DNA of 33,591 nt from the NCBI GenBank assembly GCA_001642005.1, contig LWCA01000289.1:1-33591 (forward strand). The letters run 5' to 3'. Shown here piece after piece: positions 1-12,400 of the stretch; the first letter of the stretch is position 1; every line of letters starts with the position of its first letter. The notes under the pieces are model-generated. The model did no database searches. It had not been told where the DNA came from and worked only from the letters and a program-made list of their open reading frames with translations. The position numbers were made by a program, and so were the translations under genes. Source of the stretch: Intoshia linei. Taxonomy: Eukaryota; Orthonectida; Rhopaluridae.

Positions 1-56
1 ATTAGAGATACATCTAATTCTACTCAATGTCTAAGGGATATCACTGAAACCAGCTG

Positions 57-872
57 ATAAGAATAATATCAATAATATAATATTAATATTATAATTGATA
101 TTTTAATAATAATAATTAGTATTCTATTGAGACGCTAAAAAGAGCAATTGAGATATAATGGAATAGGATAACCCTGACACCTTGAATAAACAAGTTTATT
201 CTGTGAATGGTCGTATTTTTAAGTTAATAAAGACCTAGGATAAATATACAAACATACATGTATTATATTCAGTAATATTGATTGTATAGTAACAAGTTTG
301 TATTTTTTCAATTTAATATTCAGTAAAACTTTAAACATAAATAAATACAAATTGTTTATTTTTAAAAAGCAGTGTCACATTGTTATTATACACTACTAGG
401 TTGACTGTTATGTATTACGTACAAACAGCATCTAGCTCTGCCGAGGGCACATTTTTATTCTACCAAAAAAATAAAATCATAAAAATGTCACTATTCACTA
501 TTACCAATCTTTTAAACTTTAATTCAAATCTAAATCATTCTTTTAAATTTTAAAGGAATGATTCCCAAACGTGTGATGACAATTTTTTATTTTTAAATTC
601 CGGGATCATTACATTAGTGTATAATTAGAACATTAAAAATTTGTACAAAAAAATCCCCTAAAATCCTCTTTAAAATTTTCGTACAAAAATATTTCCCTAA
701 ATTTTAGGATTTAGGATTTAGATTAAACCCCTTTTTATATTATGATACAAAAAATTTTCTCTATAAACCATCATTAAAATTTTCTACAAAAAAATTGAAA
801 ATTGATAGCTATCGAATGTCTGATACCGTCATTTAAAAAAATAAATCCTAGAATTTAAAAAAAGGGTAAATA
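57..872. other. Left spacer without recognisable gene
   Basis: Apart from repeat A this is AT-rich sequence with no open frame of note. A short run of imperfect AGGATTTAGG units lies at 705-722. Confidence 0.6.
398..456. repeat. Dispersed repeat A, copy 1
   Basis: Begins AGGTTGACTGTTATGTA and contains ACGTACAAACAG and CTAGCTCTGCCGAGGGC. A copy in the same orientation lies at 33047-33106 at the other end of the window and a shorter one at 2317-2360. Locally GC-richer than its surroundings. Class unknown. Confidence 0.65.
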
Positions 873-2161
873 GGGTGTTTCAGAAAATAGAAATTTTTCG
901 AATTTCTCTTAACCTTAGTAAAAATTAAGCTAGTATTTATATTTAGAGTACTATGTGACTTTTATTTTTTCGTAAACGTTGGTGGTCAAGTTGCGCACTG
1001 CAAATAAAGATTTTCTTAAACAATATTGAAAAATAGTTTATTATCTGAATTCTCATTGGTTTAATTAATGAACAACAAATATGAATATTATACGAAATAT
1101 CTTTATTTTTTGATGACTTTTTTTGAGTGAAACAGAGAAAGACGTCAAACAGAGGTGTAACACTTGTAAGACCAAATATATCTTGTAATATACTATGACA
1201 GATCCTATTTGATATGGTGTATTTTGCACACAATTTGTTGTACTTAAATTTTTCATATTTATATCTCCAATATCTGATTTAGGAAAATTTTCCTCATATT
1301 CAAAATCTTGTTTGTCACATTTTCTTTTTTATTTTTTCAGGTGAATTTTATTTGGTTTATGATACGTTTAAATTTCTGTCGAATATATGGATGATTAACG
1401 GTGGATGGTCCAGCTATATATCCAATCCCCATTTTTTGACTTTCTAAGAAATTTATATCTTCATTAATAGATTTAATTTGATTTGATTTTGTACAGTTAA
1501 ATATATTTGGTAGTTTTTCCAATAATATTAAGTCCTGTTTTAACATATATTTCATGCAATTTATATGAAACTATTGTGAAAACATGTGCTTTTTTTCCGT
1601 TCAAACATAATATTTGTTGTAACACCTTTTTTCTTGATGGAATTTTATTTTTATTAAAAATATATTCAAAGTAATAACCTGCAGCAAAATCGATTCGACG
1701 GAAAGACATAATTTTATTTTTAATTCAAGGTGTTTTAATTTAACTGACAACCAAAGTGTAAATTATTATCTGAAATTCAGATTTATTCAGATTCTGAATA
1801 GATTCTTTGTAAGAATTTCTTACAGTCGTTAATATTTTGTTGGTATTTGTAGATAAGTAATTAATTTATTATTTTTGTTGATTATAATCAACAATCATAA
1901 AGATCTACTAACGTTGATATTATCAAAATTATCATTTTGATGGATAACTAGCAGCAAAGAATAAAAAATTAATATTATTATTATTTAAGACTAAAATTGA
2001 GTTTAATTTAAACTTTAAATGCCGTGCGCATCTCAACTCCAAAATTTTTGCAGATTTTAATGCTGACATGATGTTTGTAATTATAATAACTAAGAAGAAC
2101 TAATAACTAACTAGACTAATTTTTACTAAGGCTAAGAGATATTCCGTTATGTGAAGCACCC
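873..2161. mobile_element. Possible degenerate DNA transposon with GGGTG...CACCC termini
   Basis: The left end reads TA then GGGTGTTTCAGAAAATAGAA; the right end is the imperfect inverse (GGGTGCTTCACATAACGGAA on the other strand) followed by TA at 2162-2163. About 15 of 20 terminal bases match. The last 160 bp recur at 20941-21072, also ending in CACC before TA. Decayed minus-strand reading frames lie inside. The family is not determined. Confidence 0.35.
943..1709 (-). pseudogene. Decayed coding region, family unknown
   Basis: Several overlapping minus-strand open frames (1709-1497, 1555-1337, 1256-1065, 1233-943) follow one another and switch frame, with plausible protein-like segments such as MSFRRIDFAAGYYFEYIFNK, KMGIGYIAGPSTVNHPYIRQ and HSILQDIFGLTSVTPLFDV. 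No splice sites reconcile them, so this looks like an ancient gene broken by frameshifts. It lies wholly inside the TA-flanked segment 873-2161, which suggests a dead transposon gene, but I see no recognisable transposase motif. A chance run of frames in AT-rich DNA is possible. Confidence 0.3.
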
Positions 2162-2316
2162 TATAAATATATAATAAAACTTTTCCAGAGTGATGCATTA
2201 TCACAAATAATATTCTCAGAAATTAAAATAATTATGTCCGACAATTTAAAAATATAGCATAGCTAATACCTTATTGTCCAGTTTTAATATACAGAAAAAT
2301 TTATATATGAAAAAAT

Positions 2317-2360
2317 GTACTAACAGTAGCTAGCTAGCCGAGGGCGATCTTTTCTAATTT
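2317..2360. repeat. Dispersed repeat A, copy 2 (partial)
   Basis: Contains AACAGTAGCTAGCTAGCCGA then GGGCGATCTTTT, matching the 3' half of the copies at 398 and 33047 but lacking the GGTTGACTG head. Confidence 0.45.
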
Positions 2361-2921
2361 TAATATTGCTGCAAGAAAATATATATAAAAACTTCAAAAA
2401 ATCTGAATATTATAATTTTTGACTGATAAATTCAAATATTTAAAACAATAAATTTTGAAATAAATTAATTATGATGCTTAAAAGTGGCCCACGATATGTA
2501 AAAGGTTGCCGCCCTAGTTTGTTATAACTACTTTGTATAGCTATATTTATAATATAATTTTGTATCGTTTATATTTGTATATTATTTTGTAGTAGAATAA
2601 ATAAATTAAACTCAAAAAAAGTAACTTGAAAATTTTTGTTAACTATTTAATCAATAAATAATATGCAATTTACATTACAGTGTTTTTATATTTGTTTTTA
2701 CACTTTACAGAAACGTCTTTACACTTTGCAAATAATTTTTTGCGCTTTATAATATTGTTTGAATATTAATAAATAAAGTGCAAAAAAGGCAAACTGTATT
2801 AATTTATTCCACGATCCTACTCATGGAAATATATCCAATTCTCTAAAATTTCAGTTTTTTTCCAAGTCAAATAAAGGAGCTACAAGGTAAGCTATAATGT
2901 ATAAGGTAATTTACCTTAGGT

Positions 2922-2967
2922 CAGATGTTCCCAAACTTTTTCCACCATGGACCACTTGTCACAAAAA
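2922..2967. mobile_element. hAT-like terminal sequence fragment
   Basis: CAGATGTTCCCAAACTTTTT followed by CCACCATGGACCACTTG resembles the widespread hAT terminal consensus beginning CAGTGGTTCCCAAACTTTTT. I did not find the opposite end or an 8-bp target duplication, so it may be a truncated relic. Confidence 0.4.
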
Positions 2968-3432
2968 AAATGTGTGTGGACCACATAATTTTTAAAAAAA
3001 TCCCCTTAATCCTGAATACGTCACCAAGGTAATATTTATATTTTTTTATTATATATACCTCCTTAAATCGAAAATTTAACATTAATTTTGACATGGTAGC
3101 TTCAATGGCGTAATTAAAAAAATTATTAATTTTAAACATAATTATGGTAAACTACCAGTGCCGAATCTACCGTATCTGAAGACTAATTTATCTAGATTTC
3201 TACTTGCAATAAAACCTTACTAGAAAACATTGGCTGTTTAAGTCCATTTGAAAAACATAATTCAAAAAAAAATAATAATTATTTAAAATTTAATTTTTAA
3301 TTACACTTAGAAAATCAACATTAAATCATCAAATGTACCTTATTGCCCAATTATATCTTTTAAATAAATTTTTTGTTTTTATACATATTCTCATACCATT
3401 GAAAATTAAAAAATAAAGAATATATATATTTA

Positions 3433-6400
3433 TTATAACTGTTTTTTCTTTTTAACGCATATGAGCTTATTCGGATTAATTAAATCACAGTCCTTGTTGA
3501 TGTATTCTTGTAATAAATTTGAAATACAATTTTCAGTTATGTATTCAATTGTAGTACCAATTTCTTTGTATCTATTTGAATTTTAATGTGTTTATTGTAA
3601 ATGTTATTACTTTTTCAATTTTTGTTTTTTGTAAAATTTATTTTTAAATTGATTCATTTTCATTTCTTGGTCATCTATTATGCTTTCATTGTCGTTTAAA
3701 TTTATCAGTTCAATTTGAGATATTGCTGAAACGCCGCTCTAGTGGTTTATTTATTTATTTGTGTAAATTTAAAATTATAATATTTTTATATTTACTGGAT
3801 TGTCGTATTGCTTTATTTCGATATTTTGTGAATTTCCTTTAACTTTTTGGTTGTACATTTTCGATATTTGGGCATAATAGGGTACGTGTTCGTCATTTAT
3901 CGATGTTATAAGATTTTTAAAATCCTTGTTGTATAAAATGCTTCTATAAAAAAATATTAACCATTATGAATGATAAATCTTAAATTTGAAAAATTACAGT
4001 ATAGTATTATTTAATATAATTCCAACAGTATTGTATACACCTAATGGACATGCGGCACTTATTTTTTCTTTAATACTCTGTGTTTGTTCAGAATATTCAT
4101 TATAATCCAGTGTTGTTAATAATCTAAAAATTTGGGTAAATTTAAAATTTGTCTTAACTGTTATTACTTATCGACATAACTATGTATCGAATTGTCAGTT
4201 TTTTCGCAGTTTTTGTAATCGCTAATAATGCATGTTCTAGCATTTACTGTAAAATGAATAATCAAAGGGTTTGGTCTTTTGGGTTTGAAATCCATATATT
4301 TATCATTCGAATCACACGATTCAGAGTTCTAATTTTTTAATATTTGTAAATATTTTTATTTACCTTTAATGGCCCAATTTTTTCATCGGCATTTAAATCT
4401 TTTTCTGTTATATCAAATTCATATTTTTGTTTAATTTTATTTTTTTCCCAATCATCCAAATCCATTTCATAAGTATTCATATCGTCCATATTTATAGTCT
4501 TAATATTATTTTTTTAATTGTTTTTCATTTTACCTCGCAAATCAAGTCAATATTGTAAAAGGAGGGTTCTCCATATGATACAAATGTTATTTTCAGAGAC
4601 ACAAAAGAATTGGCTTCAACTATACCTTCGTTTGGCGTCACATAAACATACTAAATTTTTGTAATTATCAGTGTCGTTTTAAAGCTTCACCACTCAGAAA
4701 TCGAGATTAAAATTAGTTTATGAGTTTTAGTTTACAGTAAATTAACCCATTCCATTTAGAGTTTGGTGGATAGGCTTTTTATAAGACATTATTTAATTTT
4801 ATTAGATATCTAGATTCTAGAATTACTTTTGAATCGGATTTATTTGTTACATGCCATGAAAAAATAATCTTGTCGTTTAATTTGCGATTATACAAAAATA
4901 TTAATCGACGTGTCACACCAAATAATTGCATTGAATCAAATTCAATTTTGTCTGTAGATAAATATACAACCTAAGAATTTTGTATTGTAAATAGTTATTA
5001 ATGTAAATATATGTAAATAGTCTTTTATACCCCTTAAAAGAAATTTTTTCAATTTTAAGGTTGAATTTTTTAGTTGAAATAAAAAATTATACAGTTCCTT
5101 TTTTAAAAAATATAAAAAACTTAAAATTTCAGTATTTATTGATTTTAGTGGTTTTTATAGGATAATGATTAAATTTAAAATATCAATCTTTACCTCTTTA
5201 TCAATTATGTATTTTGGAGTATTTTGTGTTTGAATTAAATTATTTAACTGCTTGACGGGTGGAACAGATTTATGAAAATATCCATTTGCCGAAATAGTTA
5301 ATTGTATTGAGACGTCATCAACATTTACGGGAAGTGTAAACTATTATATATATTACATTCAGGGATTTACATTTATATTAAATTTTTAAAATTAAAAATT
5401 TCATTTAGGCCATCTTTTTAGTTACGTCGCTTATTTATGTATAAATATACCCAATACATTTTTTCTTCAATGGGCATAAATTTTATTTTAATATAATCAG
5501 TATAGCCAGGTTTTAGATAACCAGATGCAGTTAAACAAGTAAATATAAGTTGATTATAATTTTTCTAAAATAAATTCAAATATGATTAATCTAATTTTGT
5601 GCATTTACCTTATTTATTTCATCCATTCCTTTTAAATCAATATTGTAATATAATTCAACGTTTCCTCCATTGTACATTGCAATATTCTATATTAATAATA
5701 ATATTAATATATCAATATTGGCATTATTGTATTATATTAGAACTGGGTGGTGTAAATTTTTAATCAGAAATTCGAATTTTACGGTCCACCCAATAATATA
5801 ATTCTATATCATTTTAAGGATTAGAGATTGGATAGACTGTTAGGATATTAATCAAATTTTATTTCAAGTAAACTTTAAAGTAAAGAATTTTCTCTAATTT
5901 TAAAATTTTTTCGATATCTATTGAAAAAAATCAACAATGTACCAATTGTTTTGACTAAAATCCAATTTTTAAAAATCCCTTAAGATAAAACCCACATTTA
6001 ATACCCTTTTGGGTAAAATCAAATATTTCATAAAAAATCAACTTATACCAACAATTTTGAGAAAAATGCACATTACCAACCATTTTGAGATAAATCCAAT
6101 TTTTACCAATCCTTGAATGAATACTAAAGTGCTTTTTTTAACAGTGATGGCGTCACTTAATCAGATTGCCATTTTGTATGTGTTGATTTGACAGGTGATT
6201 TAAATTTAATTTAATTTAAAGTTCATTTTAAATTTATGATAATATTTATGATTTTAAAATCAGTATCAGAGTGTAAATTTTAATAAATTCTCAAATTCGT
6301 TTGATTTTCAAAAAAAAGGATAGTTTGGGTTTTTGACCTGTAAGATGTGTGTTTCGGAGGTTGAAATTTATCTTACTTTCACCGGAAAGGACTTTAGTAG

Positions 6401-9400
6401 AAATGTGGACTTTATAAAATTCTAAGACTTGTCGTTATTGAAATAAACGATAACATACAGACACATAATCATTTTTTTGTTAGAGTACACAAACGTTCAT
6501 TTTTACTTAGTTCATTATTACTCGTATAACGTATACTTAATTGGATGCAGTGAAAATATTTAGCTATTTTAAATAGCCTATTTACAATTATACAAAATTC
6601 TTCTTTTTAAAATTGAAAAATGTCTGAATGGTCTGCACGGACAGTAACCGATCCATTTATGTTCATTTTTTTAAATAAATATGGGTAGAATTATTTTGAT
6701 GAGCGAATTAATTACAGTGTACAACATTTTCTGGTTATACTCACTAAAATTTCGTAATAACATTTATAAATATTTAACGTATCAATCTTAAAATGGCAAG
6801 ATTGAATATAATTTGTCAATTATAAAAATCACCTGAATGGGTGATGAACCATAACCAATAGCTACGTCCTGTAACTTAATGTTTTTGTCATCAAAAAATA
6901 GATACGGACGATTAATTGATACTGTACGCCCAATAAAATTAATCTAAATAATTTAAATTGAATATAAGATGGTAAAAATTTAAATTAGCGATATTGACTA
7001 TTTTCGTAATGCTAAAAATATGAAATTTACAACCCGACAAAAAGTCCTGTTTTTTTTAAACTATTTTAGTGTTTATCATATTTTTGAACTATAACACCAA
7101 ATTGAGGTTTTTCAAAATTTTCCCAACTATCTTGTAACGTCCATTCCAAACGGAATCAGGTGAATACCGATAATTCAAGTTAATAAATTACAGTCATTTC
7201 CCTGCCTTGTTCGATTTTGAATAAAACTGGTAAGATATGAGTTCCTTCATGTGCATGAGCATATGTAAGCTTTACCGTTACGGATTCGGCAGGTTTTAGT
7301 GAACCTAATTTTGGTTCAATTAAGAATAAATTTTCTATATTCAAAAGCATCTAAATTAACAATATATACATGTAGTTCAAAAAGAAATGGCAGAAAACTC
7401 TAAATTTTACTTACATATGACTTTAAATACAATATACAAATGGAAAATATTGATTTATTGACAATCATTATTTTCATTTCATGTAAATTCACCAAAAATA
7501 TAGGGAACCACGTACCATATTTTATTTTAATTAAAAGTTAGATTCATGTTTATAAATAATTTCCTTGAAATATTTTAAAAATTTATTTACCTTCATTTTT
7601 GTTTCATCTTGCATATTTTGATCAAATATTTCTATGTCAGTACGAGCGTTGGATTTTTTTAAATTTAAGTTGTCATTCTTCATCCACATTGGTTGTTTGA
7701 TTCTTAAATCTCCCAGAGTCATAAAGCTCCTATTATATAAATATGTATTAATTCAATGCAATTTTAAAAATGATAAAAAAGCGAACATGATCACTTTTTA
7801 TTATTTAAATTTTAAATAAAACATGTTTAACATTTTTAATATTTTAACCTTACATTTTTTACCAAGCGCTATGTAAAGGAGCTAGGGTGACATGACGCAT
7901 CCGACATTCAAGAGTCTACCATTCTAAATCAATCACCCCTTTTTAGATGAAATTTTCAATGGCAAAGTGAAATTTTTTTATCCACCGGGTAATGCTAAAA
8001 AAGTTTAATAACCGCCGAATTAAAAATATTGGTGTGGCAGCCCCACTATTGAATCTCCACGGCCCTTTCAGATGCACGGACTCGGATACGCATATGAATA
8101 TAAATGTATATAAGTATAAATAAATAAACAAGCATTCAACATAATTTTTAAAAAAATTTATACATGTAAAAAAATCTTAAATTATAAAGAAATGTATTAT
8201 AATTTAAGATGAATTAAAACAAACCATTTTAATGGAACTACTCCAATATTCTCCAATGTAATTTTTATTGTGCAATTTTCAGAATTTATTGGAGCAGGAA
8301 CAAAATTAAACGTAGTTGTATCAATATCGTTACTATTATCAAGATATTCATCGTATCTAAATATAATTAAAATTTAAAATGCAAAAAAAAATTGATAAAA
8401 CTTACCCAACTCTAGTTAAAAAATTGTATTTGTATTCATTTTTTTCTGGAATTTTCTCCAATTTATTGTTTGTACTGATGAATAAAATTATAGTATAAAA
8501 ATTAAATAGATTTATTAAAATATTTTTTATATTACTCTATCAAATTAAAATATTTTTTCAATTCCTTAATACTTAGACATTGGGCTATTCCATATCCACG
8601 AATACTTGTTATTTTGATTAGAGGAAAAACACTTATGGCGTTGATTTCACATAGTTTATAAATTTTTGAATTTTCTAAAAGCGTATTTATATGTAGATTA
8701 AATGTTTTCATCTTGCATACTTTTTTTCATACATTTTACATACATAATATATTATATTTTTTAGCAGGATTTTCATATCATGGCTATGCATGGGTCGCAA
8801 GTAGAAACCCAAAATGTAGTATATGATATGGAAATTGGTTTAGATAAATATTTTATAATATTTTGTATCTTTTGCCCAAAATTGGAAAATGTATGGGGAT
8901 TATTAGTCATGACTATATTATATATATTGTCATAGCCGAATCTACCATACTGGAGATAGATTTTAGAGATTAATCATTCCGAAAATAAAAAATAGACTTG
9001 GAAAATTTTTTTCGCAAATGCTGCTTAATGCATATATACCTAATCACCTATCCATGACCAAGCAAGGGTCTGGATGTTGAAAGTTTATATTTTAAGATAA
9101 ATTTTACCGATATTTGCTTCTTTATTGTCGATTTTATAATTCAGTGTATAATTGTACAATTTTCTTTCAATAGGTGCAAATTCAACAACAATTTCACATG
9201 GAACGTATGGGTATAACACAATTTTTTTGGGATAAATATTCATTTCTATAATTTATATATTATTAATAGCAATGTAAATTTTCATGTTTATTCGTATATG
9301 TTATGTTATGTATATGTTACCGTATATTCATAAAATTAAAAGCGGTAAATTTAAAAAAACCCATTTTTACTACATTTTTTCGCGCGTAATGTTTATATCT

Positions 9401-12400
9401 AAGTTTAATTTTACAAAATTGACTCTTTCAGGGCAAAACCCCAATTTTCCTTCTTTTTAAAAAATTAAAATGGTCCCAGATCTTTAAACAAAATTACAGC
9501 TCATAGTGATTTCCAGTTAACACACACCTAAAATTTTAATCATACGTAACGCCTTCACAGTCAAAAAAGCACTTTGGTATTAATTTTGTATATTTGATAA
9601 TTATTATTATCTGATAATTAGAGAATTAGAGATTTAGATACCTTTTAAATCGTTTTCTTTGCAGTCCAATTGCAATTGAATAGAAACACTTCCAACCTGT
9701 AAATTAACCAACCTTATTGTTTTATACGATATTTGATTAACTATAATGTTTTTAAACAGTACTGTATCTTGTGACACCTAAAAATTTTAAAAAATATTAA
9801 AAATAAATTGAATATTAATTGTATTTGTATTATGATACAATTTGATGCAATAATCAAATTATGAATATAAATTTAAATTAAATACTTTTATATTTGTTGA
9901 AACGGATTTTGTTATAATTGAAAGAAAATGAGTTTTAATTGAATCAGTAGGCATGAGACGTTTTTCAATTTTTTTTTCACAAGAATTATGATTTAAAACT
10001 GATAGTACAGAATCGCTTTGATTGGATTCAGCTGATAATAGATCATCTCTTACTGGGTTAAGTTCATTGTTTTCATATAAACTTGAATGTAAATCATATT
10101 CATCCAAATTTTCAAATTGGTAATTTACTTGTAATTTTGCCAAGTACATTTTACATCCGATATTTGACGGCGTAAATTTTAAATATAAATTCTAAATTTT
10201 TTTTAGATTGAAATATTAGTAGATGATTAGTATTAGACAAAATATAAAGTTCACTGCAGCGTTTCCCAATATTTTAAATGAACCTACATATGCCATAAAA
10301 TTAATTCTTCGAAAACGCTTGTAAAAAGTAAGGTCGGTGTCGTACACTTGCGCGTCGTGTAACAATATACATTGTATATGTTACCGTCCGCTTGGAGTTT
10401 CAGTCATTTTGCAATTTTAGGCAATGTGAAGAAATTTCTTTCATCTTAAATTTTTTCAATATCCATCATTCTTAATTCCAATTTTACCAACCCTCAAAGA
10501 AAAAATTCACTTTAACGTTTTATTCTACAGAATGACTGAAACTCCAAACAATAACAAATACTGTAACATATATTCAAAAAAAATTTCTTAGAACGGTTTG
10601 CAACTTGCAAAGTTAAGCAAGAAAGTGTATATAAAATTATTCTAATTCTAAAATTAAGTATAATTATTGTCAATTTAATTTACCGATGGTGTCAAAGCTT
10701 TAACAATAACGTATTTTGAAATGAATTGTATTTCTTTAGCATTCGTATATGCTGATACTTTGACTGGAAATAAAGATGCATTGAAAAAACCAATTTTTTG
10801 AATTGTAGAGTGATTGACAGTAGTAGGATTAAAATAAATTGGACTATCTTTATTAAATTTTAATACATGTTCATTTGTTGGACTGTACACGTTCAAATGC
10901 TAAGATCATAAATTAAAAATATGCGAATCTAGAACATTCGCGGTCTCGGTAGAGACAACTAATATTTTAACATAGTAAAAAGAACACAAGATTTTATAAC
11001 AGCGGTGAGACCCATTTTACATATAAGCCACATTCCAATAATTAATTACAATAACATTAAATTACAACGTTATAATTGAAACTGAGATTAAATTTTTATA
11101 TCAGTAAATGACTAAATTCTAAAATCCAATATACCAACCCTTTAGAGACCAATAAATTTTATAAATTGTAATTACATATGATTTATATAATTTTACATAA
11201 CAACCCTAGTTTTAAATTTTCCCTGTTACCTATACCTATACCTGGTCACCTCATTAATATAATTTAAATAGAAAAATATTTTTTAATAAAATTTACCTTG
11301 ACTCTATTATTAAAAGTCGCTTTTAACGTATATTGCAAATTTTGTTTAATTTCGTCACTATTTTGTCGTTTTGAAATGATAAATATTTGTAAACCATTTT
11401 TTGGTATTAGACGTTTTTTGGGTATCACATTCATCAAATTATTTGAATCACTAAAAATGATTTTTTATAATATCAATTTAAATAAATGAAACATGATACC
11501 TTGATTGATCAAACTCAAATTCTACTAACAAAGGATTAGTATTACAATCATTTTTAACAACTAAAGTTTCATACAACGTTTTTGGTTCTAATAAAGGTTG
11601 AAATAAAATTTCCTCCTTATCCAAACTAAAATTGGGCACATACATATTTTTTTCATCAAATATGGTTCCTAAAATTTAAAATTAATTAAGTAAATACATT
11701 AACTTATAAACCAATGCAAACTACACATTTATGCCAAGGTGGAATTATTTTATTGTCTTGATTGTAATTATAATCCATTTGCGATTTATACGAAATGTAT
11801 AATTGTAGTGTATTTTCAATTATTTTTTTATCCAACTAAATACATAAATGTAATAAAATAAAAGCTTATAATATGTGTATTAAAATTTCATTAAAATATG
11901 ATGGAAAATAAAAATTACGGCTCTAAATGTCACTTGTATGGGTATTGATGATTGTGCTTGGATGTCAAATTTTGTTTCATTTAAAATAAAATTTTTAATT
12001 TGTCCTATTAAATTAAATGTATTATTATATTAATAATATGTAAATATGAATAAATGTTAAGTCATTATTCATATTTAAATATTTTAAATTTTATTATAGA
12101 AATATATAAAAAAATAAACGTACCAAATATATATACATTAACAGTTTCATTTGTGTGATTTGAAATGTAAAATGTCTAAAAATAAATTTAAATTGCGCAA
12201 TTAATATTATCATTTATCATTATTATTTACATTTAATTTAATGCAAGTTTAAGTATAATTTTGAAATATATTTTAAATTGCTCCATTAATATTGTCATTA
12301 TTAATTACAGATAATATCCAATAATTTCCTTAGTTATTATCAGAATTTGTTAATTTCACATTGATGGTTTTCACATGTTAATTTTGGCATAGTACAATGT

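Larger units (their letters stand above)
2162..3432. other. Spacer downstream of CFAP65
   Basis: No supported gene; this is the 3' flank of CFAP65. AT-rich, with a repeat A fragment and a hAT-like end. The frame 2921-3139 on the minus strand is explained by the hAT-like end and is not a gene. Confidence 0.6.
3433..8674 (-). other. CFAP65: CFAP65 exons 21-37 (C-terminal half)
   Basis: Exons in transcript order: 8674-8536, 8474-8406, 8356-8225, 7729-7591, 7350-7192, 6943-6833, 5686-5609, 5564-5451, 5340-5194, 4970-4827, 4650-4534, 4498-4364, 4328-4168, 4123-3998, 3943-3796, 3738-3611, 3571-3433. The strongest match in the gene is exon 25 (HILPVLFKIEQGREM), preceded by exon 24 starting SFMTLGDLRIKQPMW. 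Exons 34-37 encode a mainly helical, charged tail with KDFKNLITSINDEHVPYY, then EYITENCISNLLQEYI just before the stop at 3435-3433. Introns near the 3' end are extremely short: 35 nt (4499-4533), 35 nt (4329-4363), 39 nt (3572-3610) and 44 nt (4124-4167). Confidence 0.84.
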
